Below, one piece after another: positions 32,801 through 42,013 of a stretch of 49,313 nt of DNA. The stretch is from assembly GCA_002323995.1 (NCBI GenBank), contig DCQY01000022.1, positions 1 through 49,313 of the forward strand, in the 5' to 3' direction. The translations under genes were made by a program, and so were the position numbers. The notes under the pieces are model-generated. The model was not told the DNA's origin. It was given only the letters and a program-made list of their open reading frames with translations, and did no database searches. Each line of letters opens with the position of its first letter. The stretch's first letter is position 1. The DNA comes from Akkermansiaceae bacterium UBA1506. Lineage in GTDB: Bacteria > Verrucomicrobiota > Verrucomicrobiia > Verrucomicrobiales > DEV007.

Positions 32801-33552
32801 GAGAGGCGTTCCACTGATTCTGTTCCATCTTCAAGAAGGCGGCGAATTTCGGCACGCTTAAGCTTCTTATGCGTCGTGGTTAACGTTATCGTGACAGCCT
32901 CCCCCTTAGCGACGCGCAGATCGCCCGGATCGACCTCAAGTGAGTCCGCATAGGCGTTGCCGATATCAAGGAAGGGAGCGACGGCGCGTTGAAGAAGGAT
33001 CCATGACTGTGAAGGCCAGATCACGAGAGCGAGACCGATAACGAATGCGAGAGCGAGGGTAATGCTCGCAAGCTTCGCGGTGCGAGTCGACTTAAATTCC
33101 ATTTTCGGATCAACTGCTTCGACATCGACAATGGCAGAGTCAACCACGGCTCCGATAAGTTCTTCGGACCCTTTGATCGATTCCGGATCATTAGAGGAAA
33201 GAAGTTCCACTGCGGTTGAGATTCGTTCCTGTAGCTCCGGATGACGGATTTCGATAATTCTTGCCATCTGGGTCAGCGTGAATCGCCGTGAGAGAGGCCG
33301 GAGGAGGAACCACCAAGCAGCGACCAAAGTTATGCTAAGACCACTCAAGCTGAGCGCCCAGCGTGAGGTCATTGAGAAGAGAGTGACGCTGGCATCAATT
33401 AGCATAATCCCGAGCAGGCTGCTCAGCGCTACAGCCAGAGTTGCGCAGAAGCCACGAATAAAGAGAAGGCGTCGAACTCTACGGATCATCGATCCGAGTC
33501 TGTCCTGGATCGGAGCAGGCAACTGACTGAAGGCTGCTTCTAGCGTGCTCAT
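29866..33552 (-). CDS. Giant coiled-coil membrane protein (DUF4175-like) of the Bat/MoxR operon
   Basis: 1228 residues from the ATG at 33552. A GTG 10 codons upstream is possible but would overlap the preceding gene. Membrane helices lie near residues 30-52, 57-77 and 155-175. A beta-rich periplasmic part (about 195-510) follows with FPDYTNLKSKSVTTDTGEIR, recalling the DUF4175 region of other PVC and proteobacterial proteins. The rest, about 530-1100, is Gln/Ala/Glu-rich heptad-like helix (AEMSAEQAQREAAISKAT; DQFRNQQEQVQEQLGKML), a very long predicted coiled coil. The C-terminus resembles a short conserved domain ending near SEYRELVGRYFQVIAKE. It overlaps the following gene by 4 bases. Confidence 0.85.
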   Translation of the reverse strand: MSTLEAAFSQLPAPIQDRLGSMIRRVRRLLFIRGFCATLAVALSSLLGIMLIDASVTLFSMTSRWALSLSGLSITLVAAWWFLLRPLSRRFTLTQMARIIEIRHPELQERISTAVELLSSNDPESIKGSEELIGAVVDSAIVDVEAVDPKMEFKSTRTAKLASITLALAFVIGLALVIWPSQSWILLQRAVAPFLDIGNAYADSLEVDPGDLRVAKGEAVTITLTTTHKKLKRAEIRRLLEDGTESVERLSLISESKNGAKQFSIKFNQVEDDFSYRIRAGSALTQYYKVTTVAPPAIDQFKVEYDFPDYTNLKSKSVTTDTGEIRAVAHTRVTLTATPNKKIDQSRLLINERTDLGSPEAVDGKLQWQFDLTGGMNGNWQIDLTDTDGFTNQQLTYPLEVLPDKSPSVIVTFPIEKELRLRPTELLPVASEIVEDFGFKDASFLVTPVGGDQPEEIAIHLPKVTEVAGTYISDALLDLSHIKSNGNQQRIGVQVLVRDNRPKSYDGPGLGLSAPFFITLDANAKPLAQQVVEAKKKAIENQLQKAKLELERARIKMQQTEVELNRTEDISQGAMRTLDDFSEHTEKAREELDKVAAALDRSFLQELSDKAEKIANEHISKAREESDLIPITDSKEERIKKSQDAKKEIQEAISDIAEIAKAMRGANKEFEMISQLNDLANKQQDLANRAAEMSAEQAQREAAISKATKEFTQQQLAELAKQQMDQFRNQQEQVQEQLGKMLQQNPEALEAVLGVQQKRAEQLAEATTLLAQEQQELKTINEEATRNQKNKQDALREQLIEHLQKEQTKLASQMQEQSDVARDTGKSQQASASDSDSSSFQQEKSDSSGKLAEAYTEAKETAKNLGQDDLKSAAKSANQASETLTAAAEAVKPSAPDSNTSDVNESGDGSHTEASDSQTIPALSDLAQRQEALAEQIEMLRDGDLQQALSSIEAQIQADAQALNSETQALGATLAKVDQFAAKNAVSRAEQALNLGENKAGEAAQHLSNAEEMQDLEKANGQVENGELSLPARQAMQRATIEQRTAAQALTRASEALAASANSLQQSEKGMEPSDQGNQIADGGEMAEGFNEVTESAQSQDAQQAAQQSQRAAESLQQLARNAMKKLGSEGQSPSMAPSDQPNPNPEIAGEPDGSLNLNESGLKTTDADGRGIPPELEAMGISAEDWSRFKGALSGGNAAGIETELPSEYRELVGRYFQVIAKEAGKE

Positions 33553-33568
33553 GAGTGTCGTTTTCTTT

Positions 33569-36500
33569 TTATACGAGACCACTGCGTCGGCGCAGGGTCC
33601 ATTCTAGGGTTAAAATGCCTAAAAAAGCTAGCAACATCGGCCAAGTGTCCCAAAGGGTGACGTTTCGCCGCTCGGTCAAAACTTCTTTTGGAGCGCCGAA
33701 GGCTGAGAGCAGAGAGTCAAGGTCATGGAGCTCGGCAAGACGACCTCCCGTCAGCTGGGTCGCATGATTTAGAAAGTCACGGTCAGCGGTTAGTTCTGCC
33801 AGTTCGACCGGGTTGCGGGTGGAAACGACGAGCAATTCCGTTGATATATTTTCGGGGCTGTCCGGGGTTCTCACAAGTGATTGCTCGACGTCATCACCAG
33901 CGAGGCGGAGTTCGTAGCTTCCTTCGCGAGTGAGGCTAAGATTCGATTCGTAGAGGCCCGAAGAATCACTTTGGTAGCTCATGCGTTGCTGATTGAGACG
34001 CTCGCCATCTTTCCAGACTTCGACTTCGATTTTGGCATCCGTCATCGGCCGGCGTTCCGCGTCGAGCAACTTGGCGGTAACGGTAATTGGATCTTCAGGG
34101 GTATAGCTGAGTCTGTCTGAGCCGAGCCTCACAAAATCGTTGCCTGAACGCAAATTTGGACCTGCTCCCCACCGCATGACCTGCCCCCAGAAGCGGTGAT
34201 GGTATGTATCGCCGACGCCGTAGCGGAATCGCCAAGTTTCATCAGCGCTAAGGAACAAGACTTTGCCGAGACCAGCACGAATGGTCGAGATGACGGCGTT
34301 GCTCTGTTCGATGGTTTTACGATTGGCTAGCCTTTCGATTGCTGCTTCGACGGATCCGGGTGAACCGTCCGGTGTGATATCATCAATCGTTCCGATGGTC
34401 CCAGTCGCTCGGGCAGAAGCAAGGACCTCCGCGGTTTCTTTAACTCCGTCCGAAACGAAACGCCACTGCATGGGTTGAAAAGAGGCCCATCGCTCCAGGT
34501 TGAGGGCGCGACTGCTGGACTGTGATGTGACCGAGTGAGCTTGTCCAGCGGCAGTAAGTTCGATCCTAAAAAACGGCTCTGGTGATTCGAAGCGACCTTC
34601 GCTGTCAGCTGTGTAGTTCACCGGCAGAAGTGTCTGAAGGGTTTCGTTGTCGTGAGCATGAGGCATGTAGCGTGCTCCAGCAACGCAGACCAGCATCGTG
34701 CCCCTTCGTGTCACCGCTTCATTGATCGATTGCCAGTCTCGGGAACTAAGGGCGTCGGGTTTGATGTCCCCGAGAATGATGACATCAAAGAGCCGCCAGT
34801 CTTCTGGTGCGCGTGGCAGCTTCGTTGCTTTTGCTTGTCCGAACGGTCGGGAAGCACTCGCATAGACCGGTTCGCTCTCAGGCGCGCTGTAAATTTCATC
34901 AGGGTTCAGTAATACATACTGAAGGTGTACTGATTTATCGCGGCCATAGAAAAGGTTACGTAGGTATCGAAATTCCCAGCGCGGGTAGCCATCAACGAGA
35001 AGAACGTTAGTGCGGTCGTCAGTCACCGCTACTTTGAAGTTCCATGAGTTGTTGTTATCGAAAAGCTCATTCTCGGTTGGCTTTAGGAATATCTGGTAAT
35101 CGAGGATCCCTTTTTCTACGGGGCGATGAGCGAAGCGAATCTCCGACCGGAAATTGACGTCAGAGATATCGAGGGTCCGCGTGTCTACGACGGTCCCGTT
35201 GCAAAGCAGTTCCGCCTCAATGGATTGACCGAGTAGTCCGTCGGCTTTGATTTCGGCTCCAATGACGACGCGATCATCAAGGTAGATTGATTCAGGGGCC
35301 TTGAGGTCAAGAATTGAAAGGTCGATTGGTCCGAGGCGGCTGCCAACGGGAACCGCGCAAAGAGGTGTGTTCTGTATCGATAGCTGTCGCAGGGTGTCTT
35401 CGGGGAGTGTCTGGCTGTTGTGGCGTCCATCCGAAAGCAAAAGGATGCCGGCGAGTGATTCTGGGGTGGTGGTATCGAGAACGTGTTCTAGGGCTCGAGT
35501 TAGATCTGTCTGCGTTCGAGTCGGATCCGTGTTGAGTTGACCGGTGAAGGCAGATTCATCCGAAAGATCGCTGAAGGGGGATACATCTTGAGCATAACGA
35601 TAAAATCGCAAGTTATAGTCCTTGCTGAGCAGGTCCAAGAGCGTTGGGTCATCGATCTGATCGCGTTGAGACTCGTCTTCGTCAGTTCTGACAGTAGACT
35701 CAAGGATACGCCTCGTCAGTTCGAGACGGGTGGTGTTGGCAGTTTGATTAATTCGCGAACGTGCTTCTTCTGAGAGCGAGCGGTAGTGGTGCTCGTCCGC
35801 TTTCAGAGTCGTTGCGGGGAGCGTTCTGCGAATAGAATCAAGTTGTTTTCGGGCCACTTCGATCTGCTCAAGTAGTTTGGAGGCATCACCGGATTCGAGG
35901 GCCTGGTTCGCGGTGGCAAAGGTTCTACTTATGCCGTCGCGACAAAGCGTGTGGTAATTGGTGAGCAGGGTAGTGACATCAGCAGGAAACGAATCACTCC
36001 GAGTAGATTCGAGTAGGTTGGTAAGTTTGATGTTTTTCGCCCCAAGAGTTTCAAGCAGCCCAGTGAGTTGCCCGATTCGACTTTCAACAGCCGCTTCTGG
36101 ACTTGGTGCGGCTTCGAAAGCGCGGACTTCCCGCGCGAGCTGAGATTCGATCGACTCGACGAGGTTTCCTATTTCTCTGAGTGGCGGGCGAGCCCTGAGC
36201 TCCGGAAGCCCAGTCAGCGCAGCGCGATCCATACGTTCGGAGGCGTTGAGTCGCCGGTCAGACAGGAGCATGGAATCAGATTCATCGACCATAATTGCGA
36301 CCTCGCGGTCGATTTCACGCGACTCGAGAAACGAACGTACGGGTTGGGCGAGAACGAGGAGAAGAACAATGAGAGCCGAAAAGCGCAGCCCGAGAAGGAG
36401 GCGGCCTCGAGCCGGGGAAACGAGGCTTTGCTCGAAATGGTAGAGGCCTACGATCCATTCAGTGGCGACGCCTCCTGCGATTGCAAGGCTAAGCAGCGGC

Positions 36501-36724
36501 CACGAGGTTGCCAGGTCGATGGTTTGGCCGAGAATTTGAAGCGCTGCCCAGGTGGCGAGACCGGCAAGCGCGGCACCCGCGATTCTCCAGAAAAAGTGAG
36601 GAAAGCGTCTCAGTGATGAATGAATCACAAACCAGAGGATGACACTCACTACAAGAATGCCGCAGAGCGCTGCCACTCCAAGTGAATTTACTAAATCGTC
36701 TCGACTGTAATCTTCTGGGTTCAA
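33569..36724 (-). CDS. Large membrane VWA protein with inserted helical domain and amidotransferase-like region
   Basis: 1051 residues, TTG start at 36724. Three or four N-terminal membrane helices (residues about 17-35, 50-68, 78-95 and 110-128) precede a von Willebrand A domain. The MIDAS Asp-x-Ser-x-Ser is D147-E-S-D-S151 and the distal Asp lies in LLLSDGRHN (about 428-436). Between them, about residues 160-365, sits a helical insertion that normal VWA domains lack. A later region (VLLVDGYPRWEFRYLRNLFY, about 565-585) resembles the glutamine amidotransferase-like domain of BatB/VWA-associated PVC proteins. A C-terminal helix ends the chain. Downstream gene start is 16 bases away, upstream stop 12. 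Confidence 0.85.
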   Translation of the reverse strand: MNPEDYSRDDLVNSLGVAALCGILVVSVILWFVIHSSLRRFPHFFWRIAGAALAGLATWAALQILGQTIDLATSWPLLSLAIAGGVATEWIVGLYHFEQSLVSPARGRLLLGLRFSALIVLLLVLAQPVRSFLESREIDREVAIMVDESDSMLLSDRRLNASERMDRAALTGLPELRARPPLREIGNLVESIESQLAREVRAFEAAPSPEAAVESRIGQLTGLLETLGAKNIKLTNLLESTRSDSFPADVTTLLTNYHTLCRDGISRTFATANQALESGDASKLLEQIEVARKQLDSIRRTLPATTLKADEHHYRSLSEEARSRINQTANTTRLELTRRILESTVRTDEDESQRDQIDDPTLLDLLSKDYNLRFYRYAQDVSPFSDLSDESAFTGQLNTDPTRTQTDLTRALEHVLDTTTPESLAGILLLSDGRHNSQTLPEDTLRQLSIQNTPLCAVPVGSRLGPIDLSILDLKAPESIYLDDRVVIGAEIKADGLLGQSIEAELLCNGTVVDTRTLDISDVNFRSEIRFAHRPVEKGILDYQIFLKPTENELFDNNNSWNFKVAVTDDRTNVLLVDGYPRWEFRYLRNLFYGRDKSVHLQYVLLNPDEIYSAPESEPVYASASRPFGQAKATKLPRAPEDWRLFDVIILGDIKPDALSSRDWQSINEAVTRRGTMLVCVAGARYMPHAHDNETLQTLLPVNYTADSEGRFESPEPFFRIELTAAGQAHSVTSQSSSRALNLERWASFQPMQWRFVSDGVKETAEVLASARATGTIGTIDDITPDGSPGSVEAAIERLANRKTIEQSNAVISTIRAGLGKVLFLSADETWRFRYGVGDTYHHRFWGQVMRWGAGPNLRSGNDFVRLGSDRLSYTPEDPITVTAKLLDAERRPMTDAKIEVEVWKDGERLNQQRMSYQSDSSGLYESNLSLTREGSYELRLAGDDVEQSLVRTPDSPENISTELLVVSTRNPVELAELTADRDFLNHATQLTGGRLAELHDLDSLLSAFGAPKEVLTERRNVTLWDTWPMLLAFLGILTLEWTLRRRSGLV

Positions 36725-36736
36725 AATGTAGGTTTG

Positions 36737-39700
36737 CTAGCTTTTCTTGCCCATTTTTAGGAGTTGTTCATGAAACTTACCAGACGGAGCGTCCTTTGAT
36801 TCAAATTGGATCGCTATGTCCTCGCCCATGCGGCGGCTCTGGGAGATCCATCGAGAAAGAGTGACTTCGATGAGCAGGAAAATAAGAGCACCCATGGCGA
36901 GGTAGCGCCACAGTTCTTGCCCGAATTGATTTCCGTTTAGGAAGCCAACCAGTTCTTCCAGTGTCTGTGGTTGTGCTAGGGTGACAAATTTGCCGATGAA
37001 GGTGTAATCGGCTTCGGATAGCTTTTCGAGCCGACTCTCGTTTTCATTACGCCGCACGGTAAAAGGAATTTCTTTACCTTCTTTTGAAAGGAATTGAGTG
37101 AAGTAAGGGCGCTGTTCTTCTGGGATAATGAGATGGTAAAGGCCGGATGAGATTTCACCTTGAAGCTTGAGCACAGATCCTGACCCTACTGAGGCGAGTT
37201 GCGCGGTGCGGGGACGCCCGCCGGGGCCGTTAACCTGATAGGTGGTGAGGGAGGATTGCCTGCCGGCTTCGTTCTCTTGCTGCGAAAAAGTGCGGAGCGC
37301 TCGCGAAGGGATAATCTGTCTCGCCATGGAGTCGGATTCCCACATAAGAGACACCTTGGCATTGCCGCTTTCTTCATGGTAATTCGCGCGGAATTCATAC
37401 CATTTGTCTGCCTCAAACTTGAAGCCACTTTGCTTACGACTTCCCGGAGACTTAAAATCGCCGATTGGATTATTGTTAATCGTGACGCTGAGTTTTCCGT
37501 CAAGCTCGCTTATAAAAGTGTAGCGATTGGTCTCAGGGAATTGGATACTGCCTTCCCACTCGACACGGAACTTATCGACCGGGATACCGACAGCGGGGGT
37601 GCTGCTCTTCCAGTCGAAATTGATGGAATTATCAGTGCGAACTAGGAAGGGTTCTTGGTCAAAGTGGTCTTGATAATATTTAGCAGTCAGTCCTTGGCCG
37701 ATGGCCTGACCACGCTGACCGGCAAGGTTGATGTTGATTTCCCAACCTGGTTCAAGATTGAGCTCATAAGCTGCCGGATTAGCAAGGTAGTAAACCAGTT
37801 CGTGAAGGTAGGGAAGAAACGCCTGACGGGTGACAAGGTTGCCAGAACTGAGATCAAGCGGGATGCTGGTTAGAACGACCTTTCCATCTCCAAGTTTCCG
37901 GTCCGACAATAGGATCGCTCCATTATTCAAGCGTGCGCCGACGGAACTGATTCGGCTCAGCGAATCAGGGATCTCCTGTCCACGATAACTCGTGATAAAG
38001 GTATCAAGAAAGTCACTCTTGCCTGGTTCAGCTACTTTGCGTAGCGCCGGGTGGGTTAAGCTGCCTGAAGATGGCTGGTAATAGTCGCCGTCACTGGCGA
38101 AGGAAGGTTGGTTGGCGAGTAGGGCGGGGAGGACGGGTAGACCGTCGCCGAGCTTCCACTGATTGTAGAAGTCAGCCTGACTTTTATTTCCCGCAGCGAC
38201 CAAAAGGCCACCACCGCTCTCGACGTAGGAAGAAAGCGCTTTTGCCGTTTGTTGAGGAAGTCGTGGGACGTCTACAAGGATGACTGCATCGTAGGTTTCG
38301 AACTCGGACAAAGTCCTGATGTCTGGTGCATCAACAACAGTGGGTTCGATGAGAAAATCAATCAAATCGAGGGTGGGGTCGTAAAACATGTCAAAGTTGT
38401 CGGATGCTTCGTCAGCGACATCTTCGTTGTTGGATTTTAGGCTGGGATCGAGCGTCAGCGAAGAGGGGGCGAGAGCAACGGCGGCGAAGGTTGAAGCTCT
38501 TTCGAGGGCGCGGCCGGAAGGACGCCCGTCCACAATCATAACTTTGAGTCTGTCCGTGACGTTAGTGGCGTAATAGCCAAAATTATCCGTCGCGATATCG
38601 TCGTCGATTTCGAGTTGTGCTGATACGGAGTGGGCGCCGGAAGTCGAGAACTGGTGGGAGAAAGTGACGGTCTGGCGTTCGCCTGGCTGCAACTGGGCAA
38701 TGGATTGGTCTCGATAGGATTGGTTGCCGCCGACTGAAAGAATAAGTGAAGCGGGAGTGACGGCTTCATTGCCGGTATTGCGAATCGTCACAGAAATTTC
38801 GACGGGGCGATCCACTCCCACGATATCTCGGGAAAGAGCCATATCGGTCACGGCTAGATTTCGGATATAATCAGGGAGAGGGAGCTTGCGTATCAGGATT
38901 TGGGGTTCGGTTGAGAGACTTTTGAATGTGTCCTGGAGGAAGCTCCATTCGCCGGCCTTGCCGATTTCCCAGCCAATATCTTGTTCATCAGTCAATATGA
39001 CGACTTGTTTTGCTGGGTTATCGCCACGAGCAAGACTGAGCGATGCGAGGGTAAATGCCTGGAATGTGGCCATGGAGCCGTCGATTGGTGCGAGATCATC
39101 GAGGGCTAAATCTAGCGCCGCGCGATCCGTCGTCGGGTCGAGAACGATAGCGGTCGGAGAAGGCCCTCCAAGAATCAGGCTGAAGGCATGTCCGCGCGGA
39201 GCGCGGGTGATAAGGGTTCGGGCTTCTTCAACAGCTCTTTCGAAGTTGGTCTCTCCATCGGTCATAATAGACATGGAAGTCGAGCCGTCTATAATCAGCG
39301 CGACGTCCTGCCGCGCGCCAGGCGTGAAACGCGAGAGGTTTAGATACTTTTCGAAGGCGATTAACCCGATGCAGGAGAGCAATAGGAGAATGGAGATTCC
39401 GCCAATCCAACGCTGCCACTTTTTCTCTCCGTGAAGGACAACAGCCACTCCGAGTCCAACCACGCCGAGAAGCATTAGGGGCAGGATAGCGATCCAAGGA
39501 ATCGTTGTGCCCGGTGGAATGAAAGGGCGGGCCAAGGCAAGAGCCAGTAAACCGACGAGGAGGCAACGTGTTGCCATGAGTAGGGCCTCTTCTAGCTGGA
39601 TCCGGCGATTTCTGATCGCGAGGGATTCGAAGAGAAAGTTCATCGCACCCCAGTCAACGATCTTCTTCGAGCGTCGATTGAGCAGGTGAATGATTATTGG

Positions 39701-39751
39701 TATCGCAATCGCGAGGGAACCGATTACCAGTGCTGTATTGAGGAATAACAA
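36737..39751 (-). CDS. BatA-like membrane VWA protein with PA14 domain
   Basis: 1004 residues, TTG start at 39751 giving the typical BatA N-terminus MLFLNTALVIGSLAIAIPII followed by IHLLNRRSKK. Membrane helices lie at about 3-23, 58-76, 86-106 and 117-133. A VWA domain follows with MIDAS D155-G-S-T-S159 and a distal VVILTDEQD. A DUF4159/amidotransferase-like part (YDAVILVDVPRLPQQ; ESGGGLLVAAGN) is next. Then a PA14 domain at about 685-820 (GLTAKYYQDHF; YTFISELDGKLSVTINNN; WYEFRANYHEESGNAKV) probably binds glycan. A final transmembrane helix is near residues 945-965. It is 3 bases after DUF58, and the VWA gene follows 12 bases later. Confidence 0.9.
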   Translation of the reverse strand: MLFLNTALVIGSLAIAIPIIIHLLNRRSKKIVDWGAMNFLFESLAIRNRRIQLEEALLMATRCLLVGLLALALARPFIPPGTTIPWIAILPLMLLGVVGLGVAVVLHGEKKWQRWIGGISILLLLSCIGLIAFEKYLNLSRFTPGARQDVALIIDGSTSMSIMTDGETNFERAVEEARTLITRAPRGHAFSLILGGPSPTAIVLDPTTDRAALDLALDDLAPIDGSMATFQAFTLASLSLARGDNPAKQVVILTDEQDIGWEIGKAGEWSFLQDTFKSLSTEPQILIRKLPLPDYIRNLAVTDMALSRDIVGVDRPVEISVTIRNTGNEAVTPASLILSVGGNQSYRDQSIAQLQPGERQTVTFSHQFSTSGAHSVSAQLEIDDDIATDNFGYYATNVTDRLKVMIVDGRPSGRALERASTFAAVALAPSSLTLDPSLKSNNEDVADEASDNFDMFYDPTLDLIDFLIEPTVVDAPDIRTLSEFETYDAVILVDVPRLPQQTAKALSSYVESGGGLLVAAGNKSQADFYNQWKLGDGLPVLPALLANQPSFASDGDYYQPSSGSLTHPALRKVAEPGKSDFLDTFITSYRGQEIPDSLSRISSVGARLNNGAILLSDRKLGDGKVVLTSIPLDLSSGNLVTRQAFLPYLHELVYYLANPAAYELNLEPGWEININLAGQRGQAIGQGLTAKYYQDHFDQEPFLVRTDNSINFDWKSSTPAVGIPVDKFRVEWEGSIQFPETNRYTFISELDGKLSVTINNNPIGDFKSPGSRKQSGFKFEADKWYEFRANYHEESGNAKVSLMWESDSMARQIIPSRALRTFSQQENEAGRQSSLTTYQVNGPGGRPRTAQLASVGSGSVLKLQGEISSGLYHLIIPEEQRPYFTQFLSKEGKEIPFTVRRNENESRLEKLSEADYTFIGKFVTLAQPQTLEELVGFLNGNQFGQELWRYLAMGALIFLLIEVTLSRWISQSRRMGEDIAIQFESKDAPSGKFHEQLLKMGKKS

Positions 39752-39754
39752 AGG

Positions 39755-40699
39755 TCAGGACTTTCTTTGCGAGAAATAGGTAAACAGGGCCTCGGCTACC
39801 CCGGTCTTCGTATTGATCGGGACGTAGTCTGCCTGCATCTGGCCACAGGCGAGTTCCATCGCCTTGAGGTGTTCGCGGACGCGGTCGAGATAAGAAGCGC
39901 GGATTGTTGAGGGATCAATGTTGAGCTTGCGCCCGTCTACTTCGAGACAGCGAAAATCGTCAAACTTCTCAAAAGGGAAAGTGAGTTCCTCCTCTGCCAT
40001 GAGGTGGAAGAGGACAAGTTCGTGATTCTTGTAGCGGAAGTGATGGAGGGCGTTCTTGATCGCTTCGGCGTCATCAAAGAGATCACTGATGATGATGACA
40101 AGACCGCGCGGGGGAATTCGTTCGGCGATTTCGTGAAACGTATCAGCGCAGCGGGTGTCTTCACTTGGTTGTGTGTTAGATAATTCCTCAAGGATGGCAC
40201 GGACCTGGCTAGGCTTCGCCGTCGGGCGGAGGTATCGCTTGATGCTTTTAGCAAAAGTGACTAGACCCACGGCGTCCTGCTGCCGAATTAGCAAGTAGGT
40301 AAGGGCGGCGGCCAGATATCGGCCATATTCATACTTGGAAAGACGCTCGTGTCCGCCGAGTGAGGAAGACGCCTCCCCCGAGTATGCCATCGAACCTGAA
40401 GCATCAAGAAGAATGGTTACTCGCATGTTGGTTTCTTCGATGAATTGCTTGATATAGTAGCGATCGCTCTTCCCGTAGACCCGCCAGTCGAGGTTGCGTA
40501 GATCGTCACCTGCGACATATTGGCGATGTTCAGCGAACTCGACTGAGAAACCTTTGTGAGGACTTGAGTGGCGACCGTTGATAGTGCCTTCCTTCGCACT
40601 GCGCGCGAGGAATTCGAGCCTCGAGATCATGTTAATGATCTCGGGTGGCAGCAGGTCGGTGAAGGCAGGTGTGGCGCTTTCCGGCATAAAATCAGACAT
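39755..40699 (-). CDS. DUF58 domain protein of a MoxR-type operon
   Basis: 314 residues with the DUF58 hallmark RNLDWRVYGKSDRYYIKQF followed by a VWA-like fold whose MIDAS is DASGSM and distal segment is IIISDLFDDAEA. No membrane segment. Members of this family partner MoxR ATPases and membrane VWA proteins. The gene overlaps the end of the MoxR gene by 8 bases and lies 3 bases before the BatA-like gene, the standard MoxR-DUF58-BatA order. Confidence 0.94.
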   Translation of the reverse strand: MSDFMPESATPAFTDLLPPEIINMISRLEFLARSAKEGTINGRHSSPHKGFSVEFAEHRQYVAGDDLRNLDWRVYGKSDRYYIKQFIEETNMRVTILLDASGSMAYSGEASSSLGGHERLSKYEYGRYLAAALTYLLIRQQDAVGLVTFAKSIKRYLRPTAKPSQVRAILEELSNTQPSEDTRCADTFHEIAERIPPRGLVIIISDLFDDAEAIKNALHHFRYKNHELVLFHLMAEEELTFPFEKFDDFRCLEVDGRKLNIDPSTIRASYLDRVREHLKAMELACGQMQADYVPINTKTGVAEALFTYFSQRKS

Positions 40700-41732
40700 C
40701 GAGGTCGGCGCTGGGCTGAAACTGATCGACCAGCATCGTCACGATTTCGTCGCTAGTGACTCCGGCGGCTTCTGCGTTGAAAGTGGTAAGCACTCGGTGG
40801 CGCAATACAGGATGCGCCACTGCTCGGACGTCAGCCGTGGTCGTGTGATAGCGCCCCTGAATAATGGCTCGTGCCTTTGCAGCAAGAACAAGGTAGATCC
40901 CCGCCCTAGGACCGGCGCCCCACGCGACCATTTCTTTGACGAAGTCCGGGGCTCCCTCTTCCTTCGGTCTCGAGGCACGAGCGATCTGGGCGGCGTAGGA
41001 GACCACGTGATCAGCAGCGGGAACGCGGCGAACGACATCTTGGAGTTTGAGAACCGTTTCGCCGGTAAGTTGCTTCTCGATATTCGCTTTGTAGGTGCCC
41101 GTGACTCTCTTAATAATTGCCTTCTCTTCCTCGGCTGTTGGGTAGTTCACACGGATGTTGAACATGAAGCGGTCGAGTTGTGCTTCTGGGAGTGGGTAAG
41201 TTCCCTCCTGTTCAATGGGGTTCTGGGTTGCGAGGACAAAGAAAGGTCCGGGCAGAGGGTAGGTTTCCTCACCAATCGTGACATGGTGCTCCTGCATCGC
41301 TTCGAGAAGAGCGGCCTGCGTTTTTGGCGGCGTCCGGTTGATTTCGTCTGCAAGAATCATGTTGGCAAAGACAGGGCCTTTGACAAATTTAAAGACGCGC
41401 TTTCCAGTGCCATGATCTTCTTGGAGGATTTCGGTTCCGGTTATATCCGCTGGCATGAGATCCGGGGTGAACTGAATCCTTTTAAAACTCAGGTCGAGTA
41501 CTTCGGAAAGAGTCGAGACGAGCAATGTTTTGGCGAGTCCGGGAACTCCGACCAGCAGGGCATGGGAGCGACAGAAGATGGAGACCAGTAACTGCTCAAT
41601 GACTTCGTCTTGTCCGACGATAACAAGATCAAGCTGCTGCTTCATTGCCGCGTAGGCCGCCTTGAGTTCTTCGATGACTTCTTTGTCGGAGCTTCCGAGT
41701 TCGGATGGAGGATGAGGTGACGTGCTAGCCAT
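40692..41732 (-). CDS. MoxR-family AAA+ ATPase
   Basis: 346 residues. Walker A is GVPGLAKTLLV and Walker B ILADEINRTPPKTQAALLEAM; sensor 1 is FVLATQNPIEQEGTYPLPEA and the arginine-finger region LDRFMFNI follows. It lacks a signal peptide. MoxR ATPases act as chaperones for VWA-domain partners, here the DUF58 and BatA-like proteins downstream. As first gene of the run it faces the 503-base spacer, where its promoter must lie. An antisense open frame of 337 codons covers much of it but has no gene-like features. Confidence 0.95.
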   Translation of the reverse strand: MASTSPHPPSELGSSDKEVIEELKAAYAAMKQQLDLVIVGQDEVIEQLLVSIFCRSHALLVGVPGLAKTLLVSTLSEVLDLSFKRIQFTPDLMPADITGTEILQEDHGTGKRVFKFVKGPVFANMILADEINRTPPKTQAALLEAMQEHHVTIGEETYPLPGPFFVLATQNPIEQEGTYPLPEAQLDRFMFNIRVNYPTAEEEKAIIKRVTGTYKANIEKQLTGETVLKLQDVVRRVPAADHVVSYAAQIARASRPKEEGAPDFVKEMVAWGAGPRAGIYLVLAAKARAIIQGRYHTTTADVRAVAHPVLRHRVLTTFNAEAAGVTSDEIVTMLVDQFQPSADLDV

Positions 41733-41999
41733 GATTTATTGTTTTGCTGAGGGGGTGTAATGCAGAGTAAAAACCTCGTTGCTGAGATGATAAGCAGTTG
41801 TGAAAAGACCTGTCGAATTGGATTTTTGCGCAATAGCGCGCGAGTTGAAGAGCAAAAGAGCCAAGAAAAAAATGATTTAGAGCTCCTAGGATAAACTTCA
41901 GATGTTTGTGGTGCGGAGCGATGTCAATTTTGAAATAAAGAAAAGATGACGACTGAAAGCGTTACCGGTCTTATTTACTCCTCTTATCTAAATAAAATT

Positions 42000-42013
42000 A
42001 GGAAATATTTCCT
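42000..42013. promoter_or_regulatory. Perfect 14-bp palindrome, candidate operator
   Basis: AGGAAATATTTCCT reads the same on both strands and sits inside an AT-rich stretch of the divergent spacer. Such dyads are often sites for dimeric regulators. It is about 270 bases from the MoxR start and 220 from the cytochrome start. No regulator gene is next to it. Confidence 0.3.

Noticed and set aside
40578..41591. Plus-strand 337-codon frame opposite DUF58 and MoxR genes
   Set aside because: Long but antisense to two certain genes including Walker motifs; no domain or start signal.
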